DNA of 64,000 bases from Nitrosomonadales bacterium (GCA_016208015.1 JACQYW010000012.1:310001-374000); one strand, 5' to 3'; positions 1 through 9,927 are shown, numbered from the stretch's first letter. A program made the numbers and translations. Notes: generated by a model not told the origin, from the letters alone.

Positions 1-94
1 CGATGATGTTGGCGGCGTCATGGAAACCGTTGGTGTACTCGAAGATCAGGACGATGAGGATGGTCGCGATCGCGAGGAAGAGCAGGGTATCCAT
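1..94 (-). CDS. PiT-family inorganic phosphate transporter, N-terminal fragment
   Basis: The gene reads leftward and leaves the window, so only the first 31 codons are visible. They start with an ATG at 94 and encode a hydrophobic first helix followed by the motif FEYTNGFHDAAN, the N-terminal signature of the PiT (PitA-like) low-affinity phosphate permeases of the inner membrane. It starts 24 bp downstream of suhB on the same strand, so the two are probably co-transcribed. Which PiT subgroup it belongs to (PitA or a sodium-dependent form) cannot be told from this fragment. Confidence 0.8.
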   Translation of the reverse strand, partial: MDTLLFLAIATILIVLIFEYTNGFHDAANII

Positions 95-118
95 GACGGT
101 ACGGGCTCAAATCGCCGT

Positions 119-919
119 TTATTGACCCTTGAGTCCCGCAGTCAGATGCGGCGCGATGATCTCCAGCAGTTGCGGGTGGATGAATGGGTTGCCCGCGCAG
201 ATGTGGCCGCCGGTGAGGAAGGTGTCGGAACCGTGCAGGTCGCTGACCATGCCGCCCGCTTCGGTGATGAGCAGAGCTCCGGCGGCGAGATCCCAGGGCT
301 TGAGCGCGGTCTCGAAGAAGCCGTCGAAACGTCCCGCGGCGGTCCAGGCCAGATCCAGCGAGGCAGCGCCGGGCCGGCGCAGTCCGGCGCTCTTCTGCAT
401 GACATCCTTGAAGATGTCCATGTAGGCATCCATGTGTTCGAAGCGGGTGTAGGGGAAACCGGTGCCGATCAGGCTGTCAGCCATCTCTTTGCGTTTGCTC
501 ACGCGGATGCGCTTGTCGTTGAGATAAGCGCCGCGTCCGCGGGTGGCGGTGAACAGGTCGTTCTTGGTCGGGTCGTACACGACGGCCTGGGTCAGCACGC
601 CGTTGTGCTGCAGCGCGATGGAGACGGCGTATTGCGGCACGCCGTGCAGGAAATTGGTGGTACCGTCGAGCGGGTCGATGATCCAGACGTACTCGGACTG
701 GCCTTGGGCGCCGCTCTCTTCTGCTAGAATCGCATGGCTGGGATAGGCTTCCCGCAAGGCTTCGATGATGATGCGCTCGGCGGTGCGATCCACTTCGCTG
801 ACGTAATCCGCGTGGGATTTTTTGGTCACGGTGAGGTGGTCGAGGTTGTCGGCGGCACGGTAGATCATCTTGCCGGCGCGAATGGCGGCCTTCACCGCGA
901 TGTTGAGCATGGGGTGCAT
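119..919 (-). CDS. suhB: Inositol-1-monophosphatase family protein SuhB
   Basis: This 266-residue protein has the length of SuhB and carries the Mg-dependent inositol monophosphatase signatures: EES at residues 67-69, DPLDGTTNF at 82-90 (metal and phosphate binding) and a C-terminal WDLAAG motif. In enterobacteria SuhB also binds rRNA antitermination complexes; that role is known from the family and not visible here. It is divergent from trmJ, with 62 bp between the start codons, and lies directly upstream of a PiT phosphate transporter gene. The suhB/trmJ/cysE/isc arrangement is common in betaproteobacteria. Confidence 0.93.
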   Translation of the reverse strand: MHPMLNIAVKAAIRAGKMIYRAADNLDHLTVTKKSHADYVSEVDRTAERIIIEALREAYPSHAILAEESGAQGQSEYVWIIDPLDGTTNFLHGVPQYAVSIALQHNGVLTQAVVYDPTKNDLFTATRGRGAYLNDKRIRVSKRKEMADSLIGTGFPYTRFEHMDAYMDIFKDVMQKSAGLRRPGAASLDLAWTAAGRFDGFFETALKPWDLAAGALLITEAGGMVSDLHGSDTFLTGGHICAGNPFIHPQLLEIIAPHLTAGLKGQ

Positions 920-981
920 ATCAGTACGACCTTTTTAATGAGCTGGGGAGATCCGGCCCGCATTTTAGTTGGTATTCCGTT

Positions 982-1746
982 TTGAATAAACCTAATCCTT
1001 TAAGTAATGTCCGCGTGGTGCTCAGCCACACCACCCACCCCGGCAATATCGGCGCGGCCGCGCGGGCGATGAAGACCATGGGATTGGGCCGTCTGTACCT
1101 GATCAATCCGCGCTATTTCCCCGATCCGCAGGCCACGGCGATGGCCGCCGGGGCGGACGACATCCTGCAGAACGCCGTGGTTTGCGCCTCCATCGACGAG
1201 GCCTTGCAGGGCGTGGCCTTCACCGTGGCGATGACGGCGCGGCTGCGCGACATCTCCATCCAGGTGCAAACGCCGCGTGATGCGATGCCGCAGGTGTTGC
1301 AGCAGGCCGCCACGCAGCCGGTGGCGCTACTGTTCGGCACCGAGATGTCGGGACTGACCAACGAGGAGATGGGCCGCGCGCAACTGGGGGTGAACATCCC
1401 CGCGAATCCCGAATTCTCCTCGCTCAACATCGCGGCATCGGTGCAGGTGATCGCTTATGAGTTGAGTGCGGCGGCTCAGAGTTTCGTGCCGGGCGTGCAG
1501 GAAGTGCAGCCGGCGCCGCACGAGCGCGTGGAAGGGCTGTACGCGCACTTGGAAAAGACCCTGTTCGAGATCGGTTTCTTCACCACGCAGAACCCGGCGC
1601 GTTTGATGCAGCGTCTGCGCCGTCTGTATTCGCGTACTCGTCTGGAAGACGAGGAGATCAACATCCTGCGCGGTATCCTGACTGTCACAACCGAGTACAA
1701 TGCTCGCCTCAAGGCTCGTTATCAGCAAGAACATAAAGATGTTTAA
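982..1746 (+). CDS. trmJ: tRNA (cytidine/uridine-2'-O-)-methyltransferase TrmJ
   Basis: The 254-residue product is a SPOUT-class methyltransferase. The N-terminus [20 protein letters not shown] is the TrmH/TrmJ substrate-side motif, and the knot region shows [15 protein letters not shown] and [16 protein letters not shown], which form the SAM-binding trefoil knot. TrmJ methylates position 32 of the tRNA anticodon loop. The start is taken as TTG at 982; the first in-frame ATG would delete the conserved N-terminal motif. The 3' end overlaps cysE by 8 bp, indicating translational coupling. Confidence 0.9.
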   Translation: MNKPNPLSNVRVVLSHTTHPGNIGAAARAMKTMGLGRLYLINPRYFPDPQATAMAAGADDILQNAVVCASIDEALQGVAFTVAMTARLRDISIQVQTPRDAMPQVLQQAATQPVALLFGTEMSGLTNEEMGRAQLGVNIPANPEFSSLNIAASVQVIAYELSAAAQSFVPGVQEVQPAPHERVEGLYAHLEKTLFEIGFFTTQNPARLMQRLRRLYSRTRLEDEEINILRGILTVTTEYNARLKARYQQEHKDV

Positions 1747-2467
1747 GAATATCCGCGAAGACATCGCCAGCGTATTCGCCCGCGACCCGGCGGCCCGCAC
1801 CACGTTCGAGGTGCTGACCTGCTATCCCGGGTTGCATGCGCGAATCTTTCATCGCCTTTCGAATACCCTGTGGCATGTCGAGTTGAAATGGATGGCGCGT
1901 TTCACTTCGCATTTCGCGCGCTGGGTCACCGGCATCGAGATCCATCCGGGGGCGACCATCGGGCGGCGTTTCTTCATCGACCACGGCATGGGCGTGGTGA
2001 TCGGCGAGACCGCCGAGATCGGCGACGATGTGACGCTATATCACGGGGTGACGCTGGGCGGCACGTCGTGGAAGGAAGGCAAGCGCCACCCGACTCTGGG
2101 CAATGGTGTGGTGGTCGGCGCCGGAGCCAAGATCCTGGGTCCTATCTATATCGGCGACAACGCCAAGATCGGCTCGAATGCGGTAGTGGTGAAGGACGTT
2201 CCGGCCGGGGCGACGGCGGCGGGCATCCCCGCTCGTATCTTGGACGAGGCCAAAAAGAACACCGGTTTCAACGCCTACGGCATCAGCAACGACCAGAACG
2301 ATCCGGTCGCCAAAGCCCTGCACGGCCTGATCGGACACAGCGTGACCGTGGATCAGCGCATCGAACATATCCTGCAGCAACTCGAGAAGCTGGGGGTGCG
2401 CGTGGAAGACGAGCAGGCCACCGCCGACAAGTTCGATCCAAACTACTTGAACAAGATTGTTGATTAA
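1739..2467 (+). CDS. cysE: Serine O-acetyltransferase CysE
   Basis: This 242-residue protein makes O-acetylserine from serine and acetyl-CoA, the first step of cysteine synthesis. It has the left-handed hexapeptide-repeat core ([22 protein letters not shown], then GVTLGGT and [15 protein letters not shown]) with the HG histidine typical of the active site. The ATG at 1739 fits the family N-terminus (MFKNIREDI); an in-frame ATG further upstream lies inside trmJ and would add 13 unrelated residues. Its position just before the isc operon links cysteine supply with the cysteine-desulfurase that consumes it. Confidence 0.92.
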   Translation: MFKNIREDIASVFARDPAARTTFEVLTCYPGLHARIFHRLSNTLWHVELKWMARFTSHFARWVTGIEIHPGATIGRRFFIDHGMGVVIGETAEIGDDVTLYHGVTLGGTSWKEGKRHPTLGNGVVVGAGAKILGPIYIGDNAKIGSNAVVVKDVPAGATAAGIPARILDEAKKNTGFNAYGISNDQNDPVAKALHGLIGHSVTVDQRIEHILQQLEKLGVRVEDEQATADKFDPNYLNKIVD

Positions 2468-2488
2468 AAGTATCAAGTATTCTATTAT
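2460..2488 (+). promoter_or_regulatory. Probable sigma70 promoter of the isc operon
   Basis: A -35-like TTGATT (2460-2465) and a -10-like TATTAT (2483-2488) are separated by exactly 17 bp and lie about 77 bp before the iscR start, overlapping the cysE stop codon. The region is locally AT-rich compared with its surroundings. I did not find a convincing IscR type-1 binding site here, so autoregulation is not shown by the sequence. Confidence 0.5.
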
Positions 2489-2564
2489 ATCCTCAGAAGT
2501 TGCAGGGATTAAGTGTGCGGCATTTGCCGAACCAGTTAAAGAATACTCAAGAGGGAAAGAGATT

Positions 2565-3035
2565 ATGAGACTTACTACCAAGGGACGTTTTGCAGTTACA
2601 GCGATGGTTGATCTGGCGACGCGCGGGGGCAAAGGCCCGGTCACACTGGCCGGTATCAGTGAGCGCCAGAAGATTTCTTTGTCGTATCTGGAGCAGTTGT
2701 TCGGCAAGTTGCGCCGCAACAATGTGGTCGCCAGCGTGCGCGGCCCCGGTGGCGGCTATTGCCTGGCGCGCCCGGCGAGCAAGATCTCCGTGGTCGATAT
2801 CATCGTTGCCGTGGATGAAGCGCTGGACGCAACCAACTGCGAAGCCAAAGGCACTTGCCAGGACGGCAAACCCTGTTTGACTCACGATCTGTGGTACGGA
2901 CTGAACGAAACAATCCATGAGTATCTGGGCAAGATCAACCTCCAGCAACTGGTCGACGGGCAATCCAGGGCCGAGGCGGTCGAGGTGACACTGAATGGTG
3001 TGAGCGGCAAGTCCTCGCAAAAGATCGCAGCCTGA
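2565..3035 (+). CDS. iscR: Fe-S cluster assembly transcriptional regulator IscR
   Basis: A 156-residue Rrf2-family regulator. It begins [18 protein letters not shown], followed by the winged helix (residues about 2-70) with the [11 protein letters not shown] wing. The [2Fe-2S] ligand region [20 protein letters not shown] contains three cysteines and the conserved histidine. With its cluster, IscR normally represses the isc operon. The ATG at 2565 is preceded by AGAGGGAAAGAG; in-frame codons further upstream lack homology. First gene of the iscRSUA-hscBA-fdx-iscX operon. Confidence 0.95.
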   Translation: MRLTTKGRFAVTAMVDLATRGGKGPVTLAGISERQKISLSYLEQLFGKLRRNNVVASVRGPGGGYCLARPASKISVVDIIVAVDEALDATNCEAKGTCQDGKPCLTHDLWYGLNETIHEYLGKINLQQLVDGQSRAEAVEVTLNGVSGKSSQKIAA

Positions 3036-3049
3036 TCGGCGGGGGTTAC

Positions 3050-4264
3050 ATGGCACTGCATCTCCCCATCTATCTGGATTATTCAGCAACTACGCCGGTT
3101 GATCCGCGCGTGGCCGAAGCGATGATCCCCTATCTGACCGAGAAATTCGGCAATCCGGCTTCGCGTTCGCATTCCTTCGGTTGGACTGCGGATGAGGCGG
3201 TGGAGCGCGCGCGCGCGCAGGTCGCGGCCTTGGTCAATGCCGACCCTAAAGAGATCGTGTGGACGTCCGGCGCGACCGAGTCCAACAACCTCGCCCTGAA
3301 AGGCGCCGCGCATTTCTACGCCGACAAGGGCAAGCACATCGTCACCGTGCAGACCGAGCACAAGGCGGTGCTGGATACCGTGCGCGAACTGGAGCGGCAA
3401 GGCTTTGCAGCGACTTATCTCGATCCGGAGCCGGACGGCCTGGTCGATCTGGAGAAGCTGAAAGCGGCGTTGCGTCCCGCTACCACTATCGTGTCGGTGA
3501 TGCTGGTCAACAACGAGATCGGCGTCATTCAGGACATCGCCGCCATCGGCGAGATCTGCCGTGCCAACGGAATCCTGTTCCATGTCGATGCGGCGCAGGC
3601 GACCGGCAAGGTGGAGATCGATCTGCAAAAGCTCAAGGTCGACCTGATGTCGTTCTCGGCGCACAAGACCTACGGCCCCAAAGGCATAGGCGCGCTGTAC
3701 GTGCGCCGCAAGCCGCGTGTGCGCCTGGAAGCGCAGATGCACGGCGGCGGTCACGAACGCGGCTTCCGCTCCGGCACGCTGGCGACGCACCAGATCGTCG
3801 GCATGGGCGAGGCTTTCCGCATCGCGAAAGAAGAGATGGCGAGCGAGAACGAGCGCATCCGCATGTTGCGCGACCGTTTGTGGAAAGGCCTTTCCGGCAT
3901 GGAAGAGGTATATCTGAACGGCGACATGGACAGCCGCGTGCCGCACAATCTGAACGTGAGCTTCAATTTCGTCGAAGGCGAATCGCTGATCATGGCGGTG
4001 AAGGACATCGCGGTATCCAGCGGCTCGGCCTGCACTTCGGCGAGTCTTGAGCCTTCTTATGTATTGCGCGCGCTGGGTCGCAACGACGAACTGGCGCACA
4101 GTTCCATCCGTTTCACCATCGGGCGTTTTACCACTGTCGAAGATGTGGATTACACCGTGAAACTGTTGCAGGAAAAGATTGCCAAACTCCGTGAGCTCTC
4201 TCCGTTGTGGGATATGTTCAAAGAGGGCGTGGATCTGAACAGCGTGCAGTGGGCTGCACATTAG
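3050..4264 (+). CDS. iscS: Cysteine desulfurase IscS
   Basis: A 404-residue PLP enzyme that removes sulfur from cysteine and hands it to IscU and other acceptors. Visible hallmarks are [12 protein letters not shown] with the PLP lysine K206 and [20 protein letters not shown] with the catalytic cysteine C328. The length and the C-terminal acidic/hydrophobic tail match the housekeeping group-I enzymes. It begins 14 bp after iscR and is separated from iscU by an unusually structured 126-bp gap. Confidence 0.97.
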   Translation: MALHLPIYLDYSATTPVDPRVAEAMIPYLTEKFGNPASRSHSFGWTADEAVERARAQVAALVNADPKEIVWTSGATESNNLALKGAAHFYADKGKHIVTVQTEHKAVLDTVRELERQGFAATYLDPEPDGLVDLEKLKAALRPATTIVSVMLVNNEIGVIQDIAAIGEICRANGILFHVDAAQATGKVEIDLQKLKVDLMSFSAHKTYGPKGIGALYVRRKPRVRLEAQMHGGGHERGFRSGTLATHQIVGMGEAFRIAKEEMASENERIRMLRDRLWKGLSGMEEVYLNGDMDSRVPHNLNVSFNFVEGESLIMAVKDIAVSSGSACTSASLEPSYVLRALGRNDELAHSSIRFTIGRFTTVEDVDYTVKLLQEKIAKLRELSPLWDMFKEGVDLNSVQWAAH

Positions 4265-4368
4265 AGAATTGCCCTTTGCCCTTCTGGCGTTGTTGTCGGC
4301 CAGCCTGTTTGCACTATCGTAAACGGCGCTGACCTCCGCCTGGCCAGCCGGGCAAATCATCAATTCTC
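4264..4368. repeat. Long imperfect inverted repeat between iscS and iscU
   Basis: The outer arms GAGAATTG (4264-4271) and CAATTCTC (4361-4368) are perfect complements. Inside them TTTGCCC (4275-4281) pairs with GGGCAAA (4350-4356), and a GGCCAG/CTGGCC pair lies further in. The transcript could fold into one long hairpin just upstream of the iscU ribosome binding site (AAGGAGG at 4380). No open frame is supported within it. It may be a differential-expression element or a repeat insertion. Confidence 0.55.
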
Positions 4369-4390
4369 ACCAGAAATTAAGGAGGATGTA

Positions 4391-4807
4391 ATGGCTTACA
4401 GCGAAAAAGTACTGGATCACTACGAGAATCCGCGCAATGTCGGTTCCCTGGACAAGGACGATGCACTCGTCGGCACCGGTATGGTCGGTGCGCCCGCATG
4501 CGGTGACGTGATGAAGTTGCAGATCAAGGTCGGCAAGGACGGCATCATCGAAGATGCCAAGTTCAAGACCTACGGTTGCGGCTCTGCCATCGCGTCGAGT
4601 TCGCTGGTCACCGAGTGGGTGAAGGGCAAGACGGTCGATCAGGCGCTGGCGATCAAGAATACGCATATCGCCGAAGAACTGGCGTTGCCGCCGGTGAAGA
4701 TACACTGTTCCATCCTTGCGGAAGACGCCATCAAGGCGGCGGTGGCGGATTACAAGGCGAAGAGCGGCGCGATGGTCGAGACCGCGGCCTGCAGCGGTAA
4801 CAAATAG
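4391..4807 (+). CDS. iscU: Fe-S cluster assembly scaffold IscU
   Basis: This 138-residue scaffold protein assembles [2Fe-2S] clusters from IscS sulfur. All ligands are present: C37 in GAPACGD (with D39), C63 in YGCGSAIASSS, and H105/C106 in KIHCSILAEDA. The LPPVK motif (99-103), the docking site for the HscA chaperone, is intact. A strong AAGGAGG ribosome binding site precedes the ATG. It is followed after 9 bp by iscA. Confidence 0.97.
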   Translation: MAYSEKVLDHYENPRNVGSLDKDDALVGTGMVGAPACGDVMKLQIKVGKDGIIEDAKFKTYGCGSAIASSSLVTEWVKGKTVDQALAIKNTHIAEELALPPVKIHCSILAEDAIKAAVADYKAKSGAMVETAACSGNK

Positions 4808-4816
4808 GAGAGCAAG

Positions 4817-5140
4817 GTGGCGATCTCATTGACAGAAAATGCGGCGAAACACGTGCAGAATTTCCTGACCAAACGCGGCAAGGGTGTAGGGCTGCGTCTG
4901 GGCGTACGCACCAGCGGCTGCTCCGGCATGGCTTACAAGCTTGAATTTGCCGATGCGGTGGACAGCGAGGATCTGCAGTTCGTCAGCAACGGTGTGACCA
5001 TTCTGGTGGATCAGCACAGTTTGCCGTACATTGACGGCATGGAGTTGGATTACACGCGCGAGGGATTGAACGAGGGGTTCAAGTTCAACAATCCGAACGT
5101 GAAGGATTCTTGCGGCTGCGGTGAGAGCTTCAAGGTTTGA
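4817..5140 (+). CDS. iscA: Iron-sulfur cluster assembly protein IscA
   Basis: A 107-residue A-type carrier with the three invariant cysteines C35 (SGCSGMAY), C99 and C101 (DSCGCGESF). It acts as an iron donor or cluster carrier for [4Fe-4S] maturation. The start codon is GTG at 4817, supported by GAGAGCAAG upstream; the encoded [12 protein letters not shown] matches the family N-terminus. Third structural gene of the isc operon. Confidence 0.95.
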   Translation: MAISLTENAAKHVQNFLTKRGKGVGLRLGVRTSGCSGMAYKLEFADAVDSEDLQFVSNGVTILVDQHSLPYIDGMELDYTREGLNEGFKFNNPNVKDSCGCGESFKV

Positions 5141-5189
5141 GAAATCCGTCTGCCACGGATGATCGTAGGCATTTGATGAGAACCTATTG

Positions 5190-5732
5190 ATGCTACCCAG
5201 CGGCGCCGATTTCCAGCAGGACTTCTTTTCTCTCTTCAATCTACCCGCACGTTTTCAGATCGATGCGACCACGCTGGAGCGCAGCTATCTGGCGCTGCAG
5301 GCGCAGGTCCATCCCGACAAGTTCGCCCATCTTCCCGAAGCCGAGCGCCGTCTTTCCATGCAATGGACGACGCGGGTCAACGAGGGCTATCAGGCTCTGC
5401 GCAATCCGCTGAATCGCGCGCGTTATCTGCTTTCGCTGCAGGGCGTGGATACGCAGGAAGAAAGCAACACTTCCATGCCGAGCGAATTTCTGATGCAACA
5501 GATGGAATGGCGCGAGGCGCAGGAAGAAGCGCTACAGGCGAAAGACATTGCCGCGCTGGAAGAATTGGAGCAGCGCGTGCAGCACGAAGTGCGTTTTTTG
5601 CAACAGCAACTCGCCGTCGATATCGACGACACACACGATTATCCAGCCGCTTCCGGTATAGTGCGCAAGCTCAAATTCCTTGAAAAACTGGCGGAAGAGA
5701 TCGGCTCCGCATTCGACGAACTCGATTCATAA
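5190..5732 (+). CDS. hscB: Co-chaperone HscB
   Basis: About 180 residues. The N-terminal J-domain has the essential HPD tripeptide in QVHPDKFAHL, and the C-terminal part is the three-helix IscU-binding domain (rich in Glu, Gln and Leu). HscB recruits IscU to HscA and stimulates its ATPase. I chose the ATG at 5190; a TTG immediately before it is equally in frame and would add one residue. The stop codon abuts the hscA ATG at 5733, so the two are translationally coupled. Confidence 0.94.
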   Translation: MLPSGADFQQDFFSLFNLPARFQIDATTLERSYLALQAQVHPDKFAHLPEAERRLSMQWTTRVNEGYQALRNPLNRARYLLSLQGVDTQEESNTSMPSEFLMQQMEWREAQEEALQAKDIAALEELEQRVQHEVRFLQQQLAVDIDDTHDYPAASGIVRKLKFLEKLAEEIGSAFDELDS

Positions 5733-7616
5733 ATGGCACTGCTCCAGATATCAGAACCCGGCCTCAGCGCCGCACCGCACCAGCATCGTCTGGCAGTCGG
5801 CATCGACCTCGGCACCACCAATTCCCTCGTAGCCACGGTGCGCAGCGGCATCAGCACGGTGCTGAACGACGAACAGGGCTGCGCGCTGCTGCCTTCCGTG
5901 GTGCATTACGCCGCGGATGGCGAAGTGCTGGTCGGCCAGATGGCGCAGGAAGAGCAGAGCGCCTATCCGCACAACACCATCGTCTCGGTGAAACGTTTCA
6001 TGGGCCGCGGCCTCAAGGATGTCGGCGATGTCAGCAACCTGCCCTATCGCTTCGTCGAGGCAACGGGTTCCGCTCAGGCACCAGGCATGCTGCAACTGCG
6101 CACGGCCGCAGGCGTGAAGAGTCCGGTCGAGGTCTCCGCCGAGATACTCAGGGTGTTGCGTCTTCGTGCCGAGCAGGCTCTCGGGGGCGAACTGGTCGGT
6201 GCGGTCATCACCGTTCCCGCCTACTTCGACGATGCGCAGCGCCAGGCGACCAAGGATGCGGCCAGACTGGCGGGGCTGAATGTGCTGCGCCTGCTCAACG
6301 AGCCCACGGCCGCCGCCATCGCCTACGGGCTGGATAACGCTGCCGAAGGCGTGTATGCGGTATACGACCTGGGCGGCGGCACTTTCGATATTTCCATCCT
6401 GCGCCTGTCGCGCGGCGTGTTCGAGGTGCTGGCGACCAACGGTGATTCGGCGCTGGGTGGCGACGATTTCGACCACCGCATCTACTGCCGGCTGCTGGAG
6501 AAGAATGGCCTTTCCGCCTTGCCCGCACCGGACATCCGCGCCCTGCTGACCCACGCGCGCGCCGCCAAGGAACAATTGACCGATCATCTGGAAGCGCGCG
6601 TCACCGCCGTACTGTCCAGCGGCGAAGTGATCGACAACGTGCTGACCCGCGCCGAATTCCACGAGATGTCGCAGAACCTGGTGCAGCGCACCTTGCAGGC
6701 GCTGCGTAAGGCTTTGCGCGATGCCAAGCTGGCGGCGTCCGAGGTCAAGGGCGTGGTGATGGTAGGCGGTGCGACGCGCATGCCGCATATCCAGCAGGCG
6801 GTCGGCGACTTCTTCGGGCAATCGCCGCTGAACAATCTCGATCCGGACAAGGTGGTGGCATTGGGGGCGGCGATCCAGGCCAACGTGCTGGCGGGCAACC
6901 GCAGCGGCGACGACTGGTTGCTGCTCGACGTCATCCCGCTCAGCCTGGGCATAGAGACCATGGGCGGGCTGGTCGAAAAGATCGTGCCGCGCAACAGCAC
7001 CATCCCCAGCGCACGCGCGCAGGAATTCACCACCTACAAGGACGGCCAGACCGCGATGAGCATCCACGTGGTGCAGGGCGAACGCGAACTGGTGAGCGAT
7101 TGCCGTTCACTGGCGAAGTTCGAGCTGCGCGGCATCCCGGCGATGGTGGCGGGCTCGGCGCGTATCCGCGTCACCTTCCAGATCGATGCCGACGGTCTGC
7201 TCAGCGTCTCCGCGCGCGAGATGGCGAGCGGCACGGAAGCGAGCATCGTGGTCAAACCTTCCTACGGACTCAGCGACGAAGAGATCACGCGCATGCTGCA
7301 CGATTCCAACCAGTATGCGCGCGACGACATGATGGCGCGCGCCTTGCGCGAACAACAGACCGAAGCCGCGCAATTGCTGGAGGCCGTGGATAATGCCCTG
7401 CGACAGGACGGCGAAGAACTGCTGGATGCCGCCGCGCAAGCGCGTATCCGCGGCAGTATGGATGGGCTGCGTGCCGTGATCGCGGGCAGCGACCATCAGG
7501 CCATCAAGCGCGCCGTTGAAGCTTTGAACCTGGCCAGCACCGAGTTCGCGCAAAAGCGCATGGACAAGAGTGTGAAGAGCGCATTGGCTGGCCACAAACT
7601 GTCGGAGCTGGAATGA
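5733..7616 (+). CDS. hscA: Fe-S chaperone HscA (Hsp70 family)
   Basis: A 627-residue Hsp70-type ATPase. The phosphate-1 loop [13 protein letters not shown], the phosphate-2 motif [13 protein letters not shown] and [13 protein letters not shown] define the nucleotide-binding domain (residues about 20-385); the rest is the substrate-binding domain that grips IscU. It is shorter than DnaK (about 640) and lacks the acidic EEVD-like tail, as expected for HscA. Overlaps fdx by 4 bp (ATGA). Confidence 0.96.
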   Translation: MALLQISEPGLSAAPHQHRLAVGIDLGTTNSLVATVRSGISTVLNDEQGCALLPSVVHYAADGEVLVGQMAQEEQSAYPHNTIVSVKRFMGRGLKDVGDVSNLPYRFVEATGSAQAPGMLQLRTAAGVKSPVEVSAEILRVLRLRAEQALGGELVGAVITVPAYFDDAQRQATKDAARLAGLNVLRLLNEPTAAAIAYGLDNAAEGVYAVYDLGGGTFDISILRLSRGVFEVLATNGDSALGGDDFDHRIYCRLLEKNGLSALPAPDIRALLTHARAAKEQLTDHLEARVTAVLSSGEVIDNVLTRAEFHEMSQNLVQRTLQALRKALRDAKLAASEVKGVVMVGGATRMPHIQQAVGDFFGQSPLNNLDPDKVVALGAAIQANVLAGNRSGDDWLLLDVIPLSLGIETMGGLVEKIVPRNSTIPSARAQEFTTYKDGQTAMSIHVVQGERELVSDCRSLAKFELRGIPAMVAGSARIRVTFQIDADGLLSVSAREMASGTEASIVVKPSYGLSDEEITRMLHDSNQYARDDMMARALREQQTEAAQLLEAVDNALRQDGEELLDAAAQARIRGSMDGLRAVIAGSDHQAIKRAVEALNLASTEFAQKRMDKSVKSALAGHKLSELE

Positions 7617-7957
7617 CACAGATCATCGTATTGCCACATGAAGAGTTGTGTCCAAAGGGCACGCTGTTCGATGCCGCACCGGGCACTTCAGTTTGCGATG
7701 CCCTGCTTGAACACGGCATCGAGATCGAGCATGCCTGCGAGAAATCCTGCGCCTGCACCACCTGCCACGTCATCGTGCGCGAGGGTTTCGGCAGTCTGGC
7801 GGAAGCGACCGAACTGGAAGAGGATATGCTGGACAAGGCATGGGGGCTGGAATCCAACTCGCGCCTGAGTTGTCAGGCCATCGTCGGCGAACAGGAGCTG
7901 GTGATCGAGATACCCAAGTACACCATCAACATGGCGAAGGAAGGGCACAGCAAATGA
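7613..7957 (+). CDS. fdx: ISC [2Fe-2S] ferredoxin
   Basis: A 114-residue adrenodoxin-type ferredoxin. The cluster ligands are C42, C48 and C51 in [13 protein letters not shown] and C87 in RLSCQAIV. It supplies electrons during cluster assembly on IscU. The ATG overlaps the hscA stop codon, and the stop codon overlaps the iscX start, so the operon order hscA-fdx-iscX is intact. Confidence 0.95.
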   Translation: MTQIIVLPHEELCPKGTLFDAAPGTSVCDALLEHGIEIEHACEKSCACTTCHVIVREGFGSLAEATELEEDMLDKAWGLESNSRLSCQAIVGEQELVIEIPKYTINMAKEGHSK

Positions 7958-8148
7958 AATGGATAGACGTGCGCGACATCGCGATCGCGCTGACAGAGAA
8001 ACATCCCGATGTCGACCCGAAGACAGTGCGCTTCGTCGATCTGCACAACTATGTGGTCGACCTGCCGGACTTCGACGACGATCATCACCGCGGTGGCGAG
8101 AAGGTGCTTGAGGCCATCCAGTCCGCATGGATAGACGAGGCCGAGTGA
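7954..8148 (+). CDS. iscX: Fe-S assembly protein IscX
   Basis: A 64-residue acidic protein starting [22 protein letters not shown] and containing [15 protein letters not shown], the hallmark of IscX/YfhJ. It binds IscS and iron and tunes cluster assembly. The ATG overlaps the fdx stop by 4 bp. It is the last gene of the ISC module; dsbB follows only 1 bp later and may share the transcript. Confidence 0.95.
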   Translation: MKWIDVRDIAIALTEKHPDVDPKTVRFVDLHNYVVDLPDFDDDHHRGGEKVLEAIQSAWIDEAE

Positions 8149-8149
8149 T

Positions 8150-8653
8150 ATGCCGAAGCTCTGGAACGGGATATCCGGGCGCTGGTTATATCTGGCCGGG
8201 GCGCTGGCGGTAGTCGGATTATTCTGTTTCGGTCTCTATCTGCAATACGTACTGCGCCTGGAACCCTGCCCGCTGTGCATGATCCAGCGAGTCATCTTCA
8301 TCGCCATCGGTCTGTTGTTCCTCATCGCCGCACTGCACAATCCGAAACAGACAGGCGCGAAGCTATATTCCATCCTGATCGCGCTCGTATCGCTGAGCGG
8401 TGTGGCGGTCGCCGCGCGCCATATCTGGATACAGCATCTGCCGAAAGACCAGGTTCCCGGTTGCGGTCCCGGCCTGGATTACATGCTGAAGAATTTCCCG
8501 TTGTCCGACGTGTGGCAGGAGTTGCTGCACGGCTCCGGCGAATGTGCGGAGAAAAGCTGGAGCTTCCTCGCGCTCGGCATCCCCGAGTGGTCGCTGGTCT
8601 GGTATGTGCTGCTGGGCTTGTTTGCCGTGCTGGTCGGCTGGAAGAAAGCCTGA
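8150..8653 (+). CDS. dsbB: Disulfide bond formation protein DsbB
   Basis: A 167-residue inner-membrane protein with four hydrophobic segments. The quinone-proximal CPLC pair is at C40/C43, and the second periplasmic loop carries C105 and C132. It reoxidises DsbA and passes electrons to quinones. It directly follows iscX, which suggests read-through from the isc operon. It ends immediately before the convergent DUF2798 gene. Confidence 0.92.
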   Translation: MPKLWNGISGRWLYLAGALAVVGLFCFGLYLQYVLRLEPCPLCMIQRVIFIAIGLLFLIAALHNPKQTGAKLYSILIALVSLSGVAVAARHIWIQHLPKDQVPGCGPGLDYMLKNFPLSDVWQELLHGSGECAEKSWSFLALGIPEWSLVWYVLLGLFAVLVGWKKA

Positions 8654-8878
8654 TCAGGCAGTGATCTTCGCCACCGTCTTGCGCACGAACGGCGCGACGA
8701 ACAGCACGGTGGGGAAGGCGATGAGCCAGGCGGTGGCGAAGCCCCTGAACCAGCGTGCAAAGAACTCTGCGTCGTATCCCTGATTGATCAGTACCACGGC
8801 GCCGGAGATGACGGTGACCATGATGGCGGAGAGCATGCCGCCGAAAAGCAGGTTGCTGTAGCGTGCCGGTATCTTCAT
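8654..8878 (-). CDS. DUF2798 family small membrane protein
   Basis: A 74-residue protein starting MKIPARYSNLLFGGMLSAIM with two hydrophobic helices separated by an FFARWFRGFATAW segment, the pattern of DUF2798 proteins. Function is not known. I chose the ATG at 8878, which has GGAATAAG just upstream; an in-frame start 8 codons earlier would overlap the neighbouring gene. Its stop touches that of dsbB (convergent). Confidence 0.75.
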   Translation of the reverse strand: MKIPARYSNLLFGGMLSAIMVTVISGAVVLINQGYDAEFFARWFRGFATAWLIAFPTVLFVAPFVRKTVAKITA

Positions 8879-8886
8879 TCTTATTC

Positions 8887-9273
8887 CTATAGAGTTTGCC
8901 AAGGTGCGGCGTCGTGCGTCACGGCCACACTCACAATGTAAATAAACACCAGTTGCGCCGACAGCCAGGCAGCCAGACGGATGTTTTTCGTTTTCCCGCG
9001 CTTCAATGCGATCGAACCGATGACGATGTAAAGCAGCAGTGCGAGGATCTTGGCCGCCAGCCAGGGAGCCTCCAGCGGCGAGATGCCGAGCTGCCAGGCC
9101 AGCGTGATCGCGCTCGCCAGCAAGACACTGTCCACCGCATGCGGGGCATAACTGACCCAGCGCTGCAGCAATGGCGGTGAGTCACGCAGCATCCACACGC
9201 CGCGCAGGAAGAACAGCGAGTAGCTGAGCGCTACGCTGCTGACGTGGATGGATTTGATTAGTGTGCTGTCCAA
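8887..9273 (-). CDS. SirB2 family membrane protein
   Basis: 128 residues with four predicted transmembrane helices and the SirB2-type opening IKSIHVSSVALSYSLFFLRGVWML. Family members are unassigned inner-membrane proteins. No ATG gives a full first helix, so the start is taken as TTG at 9273. Oddly, this start lies in the T-run of the upstream terminator hairpin and has no clear Shine-Dalgarno sequence. It is followed 8 bp later by the DUF2798 gene. Confidence 0.72.
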   Translation of the reverse strand: MDSTLIKSIHVSSVALSYSLFFLRGVWMLRDSPPLLQRWVSYAPHAVDSVLLASAITLAWQLGISPLEAPWLAAKILALLLYIVIGSIALKRGKTKNIRLAAWLSAQLVFIYIVSVAVTHDAAPWQTL

Positions 9274-9301
9274 AATAAAAAGGGCGGCGCGCAGGCCGCC
9301 C
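9272..9301 (-). terminator. Rho-independent terminator after cytochrome b561 gene
   Basis: On the minus strand the perfect 7-bp stem GGGCGGC / GCCGCCC (9295-9301 and 9282-9288, loop of 6) is followed by TTTTTATTTT. It lies 17 bp beyond the stop codon of the cytochrome b561 gene. Confidence 0.85.
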
Positions 9302-9317
9302 GTTTCAGTGGGCTGGA

Positions 9318-9839
9318 TCAGTCCGGGAAACGCTTGATCATGATGCGGCGCATCAGGCTGTCCTTGACGATGAACTGGTGATACAGCGCAGCGACGACAT
9401 GGAATGCGACCAGCAGAAGCAGCAGGCCGATGAACAACTCATGGTATTCCTTGGCGCCAACCGTGCCGAAGTCCGGGATCAAGTCGGGATCGTTGGTTTT
9501 CAGCGCATCGATCACGCCGGAGGTTGCGGCCGTGACCATGCCGGAGATCACCACGGCGATGACCGATATGTTCAGCAAGCCGTGCGTGGCGGCAGCGATC
9601 TTGTTCAACAGCGGATTGGCGTTGGCCGGAGCGGGCTCGCCGTCTTTCTTGCGGAAATAGATGCGTACCAGCACGAGCAGCAATATCAGGTCGCCGATCA
9701 GGAAGTGCAGCGGATACATCGACAACTTTTGCGCGCCGTCCTTGCTTTCATCCAGTTGGTGGCCGAAGTAGAAAGCGGCGATGACCAGCAGGAAGATCAG
9801 CCAATGGAGGATGGCGGTGCGTTTGCTGTATTGCTTCAT
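9318..9839 (-). CDS. Cytochrome b561 family protein
   Basis: A 173-residue membrane protein with four helices and histidines placed as in bacterial cytochrome b561: H12 in AILHWLIFL, H45 in YPLHFLIGD, the later pair in EYHELFIGL and AFHVVAALYHQF. Such proteins bind two haems b and oxidise ubiquinol in the inner membrane. It is monocistronic, with its own terminator. The specific electron acceptor is unknown. Confidence 0.85.
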   Translation of the reverse strand: MKQYSKRTAILHWLIFLLVIAAFYFGHQLDESKDGAQKLSMYPLHFLIGDLILLLVLVRIYFRKKDGEPAPANANPLLNKIAAATHGLLNISVIAVVISGMVTAATSGVIDALKTNDPDLIPDFGTVGAKEYHELFIGLLLLLVAFHVVAALYHQFIVKDSLMRRIMIKRFPD

Positions 9840-9927
9840 GTTTCAGTCCTTTCGGGTAGGAAAAGTGCTGCGCATTGTAACGCATGATCGTGGCTTGCCA
9901 AGCTGCGCGGCGATGCAGACCCTGTGT

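Noticed and set aside
2468..2564. IscR type-1 binding site upstream of iscR
   Set aside because: Only fragments resembling half-sites were found; nothing matches the ATA-N-GACT...AGTC-N-TAT layout well enough.
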